Shown: positions 6,869-11,581 of the stretch, in pieces
How the letters are laid out: every line of letters begins with the position of its first letter
Numbering within the stretch: the first letter of the stretch is position 1
Assembly: GCA_947505885.1 (NCBI GenBank)
Contig: CANNMN010000022.1
Span: 1 to 11,581, forward strand
DNA from: Rickettsiales bacterium
GTDB taxonomy: Bacteria; Pseudomonadota; Alphaproteobacteria; Rickettsiales; UBA1997
Direction: 5' to 3'
Length of the DNA: 11,581 nucleotides
The notes under the pieces: generated by a model
Told to the model about the DNA's origin: nothing
Seen by the model: only the letters and a program-made list of their open reading frames with translations
The model's database searches: none
Program-made: the position numbers and the translations under genes

Positions 6869-6932
6869 ATATCTTTCGCAGCTCTTTTACCTCTCTTACA
6901 TCTCTTAGTTAATTAATCTTCTAATCTAGAAA
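6816..6932 (+). promoter_or_regulatory. rho 5' leader, pyrimidine-rich, possible rut / attenuation region
   Basis: After the predicted start site the leader is rich in C and T and poor in G, especially from 6829 to 6928. Within it three degenerate 9-mers lie in tandem: CTCTTTTAC (6882-6890), CTCTCTTAC (6891-6899) and ATCTCTTAG (6900-6908). YC-rich, unstructured RNA of this type is what Rho binds, and rho is autoregulated by leader attenuation in E. coli. A feedback site is therefore plausible, but this is inferred from composition only. No Shine-Dalgarno sequence precedes the ATG. Confidence 0.4.
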
Positions 6933-8525
6933 ATGTCTTCAAACAACAGCACTCTTACTTTACGCTATCCTGCCGCTCAAGCTCCAACAGTTACTGCACA
7001 GCCACAACAACCAGAGCCACAAGCTTCGGAACAAAATTACAATAAAGCTACTCCGGTAAATAACGCTTCACGCTTACACACGGGAAACCTGCTTAGTCGC
7101 GGCAATGCTCCACAAACTTTTTCTTCGCAAAATCCATCCTTACAAAGTTTTACACCAGCCACCATTTCCACCCCCTCTACTTCTACTTCTTCACAACAAA
7201 CAGAAGATGATGAAGACAATGTTGAATCACGTAAACGCAACGCAGGATCTGGTGGCAAAACTCTTGAGCTCAAATCACTGAAAACAAAATCAGCCGAAAA
7301 GCTAGTAGAGATCGCCAAAGAATATGGCTTCGATAATATTGGAGATTTCGGTCGCCAGGACATAACTTACCACATTCTTAAAAACTTCTCCGAGCAGAGC
7401 CCTGCCAATGTGATCATCGCTGAAGGTGTATTAGAATTGCTTGATGACGGTTTCGGATTTTTGCGCGCGCCAGAAGCTAATTACTTCGCCGGCTCAGACG
7501 ATGTTTACGTTTCGCCAAGTCAAATTAAACGCTTCGGTCTTCGCACCGGAGACACCGTTAAAGGACAAATCCGCGCACCGAAAAAAGGCGAAAGATATTT
7601 TGCTTTACTTCGCGTGATTGAAGTCAATTTCGGCCCACCAGAAAAAATTAGAAATCGCGTTTTATTCGACGATCTCACGCCGCTTTACCCACAAGAAAAG
7701 CTAAATCTTGAAGAAGATCGCCCACTTCATGGTGACATCAGTACTCGCATCATCGACATGGTCGCCCCGATTGGGAAAGGTCAGCGCGCCTTGATTGTCG
7801 CTCCTCCGCGCACTGGTAAAACTTCTTTGATGCAAAATATTGCACACGCAATCACTTCAAATCATCCAGAAATTATTCTCTTGGTTTTGTTGATTGATGA
7901 GCGTCCGGAAGAAGTAACCGACATGCTTCGTAACATTAAAGGTGAAGTTGTTAGCTCAACTTTTGATGAACCAGCAACGCGTCACGTACAGCTTGCCGAA
8001 ATGGTAATTGAAAAAGCTCGTCGCTTGGTTGAAGCCAAGAAAGACGTGGTGATTTTGCTCGACAATATCACTCGTTTGGCACGCGCCTACAACGCAATCA
8101 TGCCTTCATCGGGAAAAATTCTAAGTGGCGGCGTTGATTCAAACGCCTTACAAAGACCAAAAAGATTTTTGGGTGCTGCGCGTAATATTGAAGAAGGCGG
8201 CTCGCTTACAATCATCTCTACGGCCTTAATTGACACTGGCTCAAGAATGGATGAAGTCATCTTCGAAGAGTTCAAAGGAACAGGTAACTGCGAAATTGTT
8301 TTGGATCGTAAAATCTCTGACAAAAGAATTTTCCCAGCAATCGACATCACTAAATCTGGAACAAGAAAAGAAGAGCTTTTGGTTGATCGCAACACGCTTT
8401 CAAAAGTGTGGATGTTGCGTCGCATCATTAACCCACTAAGCCCTCTTGAGGCAATGGAATTCATGCTTAACAAGCTTGAACACACCAAGACGAATGAGGA
8501 ATTCTTCAAATCGATGAATAGCTAA
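6933..8525 (+). CDS. rho: Transcription termination factor Rho with long low-complexity N-terminal extension
   Basis: Rho is a hexameric RNA-dependent ATPase/translocase that ends transcription. Residues from about 109 on match the whole family: Rho_N helices (111-151), the cold-shock RNA-binding domain with RNP1 'GFGFLR' (173-178) and '[16 protein letters not shown]' (192-207), P-loop 'APPRTGKT' (290-297), catalytic '[10 protein letters not shown]' (319-328), Walker B '[16 protein letters not shown]' (372-387), Q-loop about 393-405, R-loop 'GTGN' (449-452) and the arginine finger R478 in 'SGTRKEE'. The total of 530 residues exceeds the roughly 420 of E. coli because of residues 1-107, a Q/N/S/T/P-rich tract ending in the acidic [10 protein letters not shown] (90-99) and the basic RKRN (100-103). 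The next Met is residue 276 and no ATG, GTG or TTG codon lies near the domain boundary, so the extension is very likely translated. Confidence 0.96.
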   Translation: MSSNNSTLTLRYPAAQAPTVTAQPQQPEPQASEQNYNKATPVNNASRLHTGNLLSRGNAPQTFSSQNPSLQSFTPATISTPSTSTSSQQTEDDEDNVESRKRNAGSGGKTLELKSLKTKSAEKLVEIAKEYGFDNIGDFGRQDITYHILKNFSEQSPANVIIAEGVLELLDDGFGFLRAPEANYFAGSDDVYVSPSQIKRFGLRTGDTVKGQIRAPKKGERYFALLRVIEVNFGPPEKIRNRVLFDDLTPLYPQEKLNLEEDRPLHGDISTRIIDMVAPIGKGQRALIVAPPRTGKTSLMQNIAHAITSNHPEIILLVLLIDERPEEVTDMLRNIKGEVVSSTFDEPATRHVQLAEMVIEKARRLVEAKKDVVILLDNITRLARAYNAIMPSSGKILSGGVDSNALQRPKRFLGAARNIEEGGSLTIISTALIDTGSRMDEVIFEEFKGTGNCEIVLDRKISDKRIFPAIDITKSGTRKEELLVDRNTLSKVWMLRRIINPLSPLEAMEFMLNKLEHTKTNEEFFKSMNS

Positions 8526-8545
8526 AACACAACATCCTTATTTTA

Positions 8546-8629
8546 TCATTCCCGCGAAAAAACGATCTTGGAAGAATTTGCAACTCACTTCGAGTAAACC
8601 ATTCTCAATCATCATTTTCGCGGGGATGA
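8546..8629. repeat. Palindromic intergenic repeat between rho and dut
   Basis: TCATTCCCGCGAAAA (8546-8560) and TTTTCGCGGGGATGA (8615-8629) pair over 15 bases with one G-T wobble, around 54 bases that contain a small inner hairpin (ACTC 8583-8586 with GAGT 8592-8595). Ends of the form GTCATYCCCGCGAAA are known from dispersed palindromic repeats in many proteobacteria. As RNA it would form a stable long stem downstream of rho. It lacks a T tract, so it is not a standard terminator. Family membership is from memory; copies elsewhere in the genome cannot be seen. Confidence 0.7.
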
Positions 8630-8675
8630 CGCGCAAAGAATAAAATCAAATAAATCCGAATTCTTAACGATTCAA

Positions 8676-9119
8676 ATGACCACTCTTCGCATCAAAAAAT
8701 TGGAAAATGGTAAAGATTTACCTTTCCCAAAATATGAAACTTCTGGCAGTGCTGGGATGGATTTACTCGCAGCAATCGCTGAGCCAATCACTCTTAAATC
8801 TGGCGAAATAAAATTAGTTCAAACCGGCATTGCCATTGCCTTAGAAAAAGGTTTTGAGGCGCAAGTTCGCCCGCGCTCTGGATTAGCTTTGAAGAATGGA
8901 ATCACTGTTCTCAACAGTCCTGGCACCATTGATTCTGATTACCGTGGCGAAGTTTGTGCGATTTTAATCAATCATTCAAAAGTTGATTTCACAATCACTC
9001 GCGGAATGCGTATCGCGCAAATTGTTATTGCCAAACACGAACAGGCAGAAATTGCCGAAGTAGAAAATCTTGATGATACCGCTCGAGGCACTAGCGGCTT
9101 TGGATCAACCGGGCACTAG
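8676..9119 (+). CDS. dut: Deoxyuridine 5'-triphosphate nucleotidohydrolase (dUTPase)
   Basis: Dut hydrolyses dUTP to dUMP and pyrophosphate, keeping uracil out of DNA and feeding thymidylate synthesis. The 147 residues are the normal length for the trimeric family and all five motifs are present in order: I 'SAGMDLLA' (25-32), II '[11 protein letters not shown]' (65-75), III '[11 protein letters not shown]' (83-93, with the catalytic D86 and Y89), IV 'RIAQIVI' (112-118), and V '[11 protein letters not shown]' (137-147), whose Phe stacks on the uracil. It stands alone between rho and the bc1 operon, 150 bases after rho and with no overlap. No Shine-Dalgarno sequence and no convincing promoter are visible; TAAAAT at 8641-8646 is a -10-like match without a -35. 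Confidence 0.97.
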   Translation: MTTLRIKKLENGKDLPFPKYETSGSAGMDLLAAIAEPITLKSGEIKLVQTGIAIALEKGFEAQVRPRSGLALKNGITVLNSPGTIDSDYRGEVCAILINHSKVDFTITRGMRIAQIVIAKHEQAEIAEVENLDDTARGTSGFGSTGH

Positions 9120-9125
9120 AAATTG

Positions 9126-9161
9126 TTGCTAGTTTTTGTTTAGAAAATAAAAAGCGCGCCC
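9126..9161 (+). promoter_or_regulatory. petABC promoter with the same core as rho
   Basis: TTGCTA (9126-9131), 16 bases, TAAAAA (9148-9153), then GCGCGCCC (9154-9161). The 14 bases from the -10 through the discriminator differ from those of rho at one position, and the -35 to -10 spacing is the same. The predicted start near 9160 leaves a leader of about 30 pyrimidine-rich bases. The boxes match the sigma-70 consensus only partly; the parallel with rho is what makes it convincing. Confidence 0.5.
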
Positions 9162-9190
9162 TTCTTTTTTAGAAAATTTTTTTCCAATTA

Positions 9191-9712
9191 ATGACTAATC
9201 CAGTAAAAAACGAAAGTCGTCGCAAGTTACTTACAACCACAGCTTACGCCACCGCTGGCGTTGGCGCAGCTTGCGCGATTCTTCCTTTCATCGACAGCAT
9301 GAATCCGTCAAGCGACGTACAAGCGCTTGCCTCAGTTGAAGTTGAAATCTCCAACATCAAAGTTGGTGAAGAAAAAAAAGTAATGTGGCGCGGTAAGCCA
9401 GTGTCAATCAGAAGGCGCAACGCTGAAGAAATTCAAGCCGCAAAAGATGTGAATTTGGCCGAACTTCGCGATCCACAAGAAGATTCAGCTCGCGTTAAAC
9501 CAGGCAAAGAAGAGTGGTTGGTAACAATCGAAATCTGCACTCATTTGGGCTGCATTCCAATCGTCGGCGAAGGTGAATATAAAGGTTGGTTCTGCCCTTG
9601 TCACGGCTCACAATACGATACCTCAGCCCGCATAAGAAAAGGCCCAGCACCGAAAAATTTAGAAATTCCTCCTTACGAATTCTTGTCAGATACAAAAATT
9701 AAAATCGGCTAA
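9191..9712 (+). CDS. petA: Ubiquinol-cytochrome c reductase, Rieske iron-sulfur subunit
   Basis: This is the complex III subunit that takes an electron from ubiquinol at the outer side of the inner membrane and passes it to cytochrome c1. The [2Fe-2S] ligand boxes are intact: CTHLGC (116-121) and CPCHGS (135-140), with two Cys and two His ligands plus the two disulfide Cys. A twin-arginine signal/anchor opens the protein: SRRKLL (9-14), then the hydrophobic '[16 protein letters not shown]' (18-33). '[14 protein letters not shown]' (151-164) is the conserved Pro loop and tail. Its 173 residues are usual for alphaproteobacteria. Export is expected through Tat, and a tatA gene lies upstream. It is first in the operon; petB follows two bases after its stop. 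Confidence 0.97.
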   Translation: MTNPVKNESRRKLLTTTAYATAGVGAACAILPFIDSMNPSSDVQALASVEVEISNIKVGEEKKVMWRGKPVSIRRRNAEEIQAAKDVNLAELRDPQEDSARVKPGKEEWLVTIEICTHLGCIPIVGEGEYKGWFCPCHGSQYDTSARIRKGPAPKNLEIPPYEFLSDTKIKIG

Positions 9713-9714
9713 AA

Positions 9715-10959
9715 ATGAGCAATCACATTCAAAATGATTTCGAAAAATCGCTTACTGAAAAATCGAAAGTTGCCAAATGGATCAACGATCGCCTGCCGAT
9801 TATTTCAACATTGGAAAATACTCTCTTCAAACATGCTTACCCAAAAAATTTAAGTTACTGGTGGAACTTCGGATCGATTGCCGGCATCGCCTTAGTCGTA
9901 CAAATTTTGAGCGGACTCTTCCTCTCGATGCATTACGTTGCCAATACTGAATTAGCCTTCAACTCAGTTGAACACATCATGCGCGACGTGCGATATGGCT
10001 GGCTTATTCGCTACATTCACGCCGTTGGTGCTTCAATGTTTTTCGTCGCACTTTACGCTCACATCACCCGCAGCCTTTACTACGGATCTTACAAAGCGCC
10101 GCGTGAAATTTTATGGTGGATTGGGATTATAATTTTCTTACTCTCAATGGCGACGGCCTTCATGGGTTATGTACTGCCTTGGGGACAAATGAGCTTCTGG
10201 GGAGCAACCGTAATTACCAACTTATTTTCGGCAATTCCCGTTGTTGGCAAATCAATCGTGACTTGGCTTTGGGGCGGTTACTCGGTTGACAATCCAACAT
10301 TAAATCGTTTTTTCTCGCTGCATTTCTTACTGCCCTTTTTAATTGTTGGCACGATTTTGTTACACTTGGTGGCGCTTAGTACCTCAGGCTCGAACAACCC
10401 TACCGGCGTTGAAATCAAAACAAAAAAAGATTCGATTCCTTTTCATCCCTACTTCACCATCAAAGACATGCTGGGTTTTGTGGTTTTCTTTTTGGTTTTT
10501 GGATATTTCTTATTTTTCTATCCAAATTCTTTAGGGCATCCCGACAACTACATTCCCGCCAATCCGATGGTGACGCCGGCTCACATTGTTCCTGAATGGT
10601 ATTTTCTTCCTTTCTACGCAATTCTGCGCGCAGTGCCCGATAAGCTCGGCGGAGTTCTGATGATGTTTGGCGCGATCGCTCTATTGTTCGCCTTGCCATT
10701 CTTGGATCGCTCTAAAGTTAAGTCTGGCGCCTACCGACCACTTTTCCAAAAAGTTTTTGCGCTCTTTATTATGAATTTCTTTTTCTTGGGCTGGCTTGGA
10801 AAAGCTCCGGCAGAAGGCTGGTATATTTGGGCTTCGCGCTTCTCGACTTTTTATTACTACGCTTACTTTTTGATAATTTTACCGAATCTGCCGAAGTTTG
10901 AAAAAACCTTGCCACTTCCGGAATCAATCGACGAAGACTACAAATCAAAACACACCTAG
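9715..10959 (+). CDS. petB: Cytochrome b of the bc1 complex
   Basis: This integral membrane subunit carries hemes bL and bH and both quinone sites of complex III. It has 414 residues with eight expected membrane helices. The four heme ligands have the family spacing: H102 and H116 in helix B ([16 protein letters not shown]), H203 and H217 in helix D ([15 protein letters not shown]). '[20 protein letters not shown]' (151-170) and PEWY (293-296, followed by [10 protein letters not shown]) form the ubiquinol oxidation site. It is an unsplit cytochrome b, like mitochondrial and alphaproteobacterial forms and unlike the b6/subunit IV pair. It is the second gene of the operon, 2 bases after petA and 30 bases before petC. 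The symbol fbcB is also used. Confidence 0.97.
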   Translation: MSNHIQNDFEKSLTEKSKVAKWINDRLPIISTLENTLFKHAYPKNLSYWWNFGSIAGIALVVQILSGLFLSMHYVANTELAFNSVEHIMRDVRYGWLIRYIHAVGASMFFVALYAHITRSLYYGSYKAPREILWWIGIIIFLLSMATAFMGYVLPWGQMSFWGATVITNLFSAIPVVGKSIVTWLWGGYSVDNPTLNRFFSLHFLLPFLIVGTILLHLVALSTSGSNNPTGVEIKTKKDSIPFHPYFTIKDMLGFVVFFLVFGYFLFFYPNSLGHPDNYIPANPMVTPAHIVPEWYFLPFYAILRAVPDKLGGVLMMFGAIALLFALPFLDRSKVKSGAYRPLFQKVFALFIMNFFFLGWLGKAPAEGWYIWASRFSTFYYYAYFLIILPNLPKFEKTLPLPESIDEDYKSKHT

Positions 10960-10989
10960 ATTTCGCCAAGAAATTGCACAAATTTTAAA

Positions 10990-11581
10990 ATGAAAAAATT
11001 TTTTCTAATTTTTCTACTTCTCCCAAATCTAGTTCTGGCCAATGCAGAATATGATTTGGAAGAGACAATAATCGAAACCAAAGCCCATCATCCGAAACAA
11101 ATGAAATGGGAATTTGATGGCGTTTTCGGCTCTGTAGATCGCGCTTCAGCACAACGTGGTTACCAAGTTTACAAAGAAATTTGCTCAGCTTGTCACGGCT
11201 TGCGACGCGTGGCTTACCGCAATCTTACTGAAATCGGATTTTCTGAAGATGAAGTAAAGCAAATTGCCTCAGAAGTTTTGGTAAGCGACGGTCCGAATGA
11301 TGACGGCGAAATGTTTGATCGTCCCGGCCTTCCTTCCGACAAATTCGTCGGTCCTTACGCTAACGAACAAGCAGCTCGCTCATCTAACGGCGGCGCTTTG
11401 CCACCAGATTTATCTTTGATTATTAAAGCTCGTCATGATGGCGCGAATTATGTTTATTCGCTACTTACTGGCTTCGTCGATGCGCCAGATAATTTCCCTC
11501 TCGCCTCAGGCAAAAGCTATAATCCTTACTTCGAAGGCCGACAAATTTCTATGCCAGCCCCAATCACTGACGATGTTCAAG
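10990..11581 (+). CDS. petC: Cytochrome c1, N-terminal part (runs off the window)
   Basis: Cytochrome c1 receives electrons from the Rieske centre and passes them to soluble cytochrome c. The first 197 residues are visible. A Sec signal peptide (MKKFFLIFLLLPNLVLANA, cut probably near residue 19) sends the heme domain to the periplasm. The heme attachment motif is CSACH (65-69), followed by the typical 'GLRRVAYRNL' (70-79). 'GALPPDLSLI' (135-144), 'GANYVYSLLTGF' (151-162) and 'NPYF' (178-181) are family blocks, and M188 in 'GRQISMPAPI' is the likely sixth heme ligand. The C-terminal membrane anchor must lie beyond base 11581. The ATG has no Shine-Dalgarno sequence; its position right before the signal peptide fixes it. 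Confidence 0.95.
   Translation, partial: MKKFFLIFLLLPNLVLANAEYDLEETIIETKAHHPKQMKWEFDGVFGSVDRASAQRGYQVYKEICSACHGLRRVAYRNLTEIGFSEDEVKQIASEVLVSDGPNDDGEMFDRPGLPSDKFVGPYANEQAARSSNGGALPPDLSLIIKARHDGANYVYSLLTGFVDAPDNFPLASGKSYNPYFEGRQISMPAPITDDVQ

Noticed and set aside
8087..8509. Minus-strand open frame of 140 codons over the rho 3' half
   Set aside because: Antisense to the conserved Rho ATPase domain; no family features.
9115..9137. Possible intrinsic terminator after dut (ACTAG / CTAGT stem, then T-rich)
   Set aside because: The stem is only five A/T-rich pairs and the T run is short and broken by G; it also overlaps the predicted petA -35 box.
1..11581. tRNA, rRNA, CRISPR array, transposase, phage or toxin-antitoxin genes
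   Set aside because: None seen on either strand: no spaced direct repeats, no cloverleaf-like sequence and no such protein motifs.

Overview
The window is a piece of an AT-rich alphaproteobacterial chromosome. The best clues are the Rieske / cytochrome b / cytochrome c1 operon, with its alphaproteobacterial (mitochondrial-like) sequence features, together with ThyX, an ExoD-family protein, a split-off tatA, and short palindromic intergenic repeats of the kind common in Rickettsiales and relatives. A Rickettsiales-like or other reduced, deep-branching alphaproteobacterium is my inference; no rRNA is present to confirm it. There are no tRNA or rRNA genes, CRISPR arrays, insertion sequences or phage genes, so most of the window is core housekeeping.

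Layout. Bases 1-536 are the tail of a LamG-like (concanavalin A fold) protein, closed by a clear intrinsic terminator (562-597). From 644 to 2978 three plus-strand genes are packed with overlapping ends: an ABC-2-type permease-like membrane protein, a membrane-anchored TPR-like protein, and nadC (NAD synthesis). uvrC (nucleotide excision repair) faces them on the minus strand at 3146-4768, and a decayed palindromic repeat lies in the convergent gap. A 67-base divergent spacer separates uvrC from thyX-tatA-exoD (4836-6560). A 372-base gap follows that holds a hairpin, a possible gene remnant, a good promoter and a pyrimidine-rich leader; then rho (6933-8525), a second palindromic repeat, dut (8676-9119), and the cytochrome bc1 operon petA-petB-petC (9191 to the window edge, petC cut).

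How the genes fit together. PetA, PetB and PetC make up respiratory complex III. PetA carries a twin-arginine signal, and TatA, encoded 3.4 kb upstream, is a subunit of the translocase that would export it. ThyX and Dut act in the same route (dUTP to dUMP to dTMP). The permease and TPR proteins look like a dedicated pair, but no ATPase gene is visible here.

Most interesting points: a roughly 107-residue low-complexity extension on Rho; a C-rich, G-poor rho leader with three tandem 9-mers that could be an autoregulatory rut site; an almost identical promoter core with a GC-rich discriminator in front of rho and petA; a UvrC that ends just before its usual C-terminal helix-hairpin-helix domain; and a near absence of Shine-Dalgarno sequences. 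I did not find a clear new defence or mobile system.
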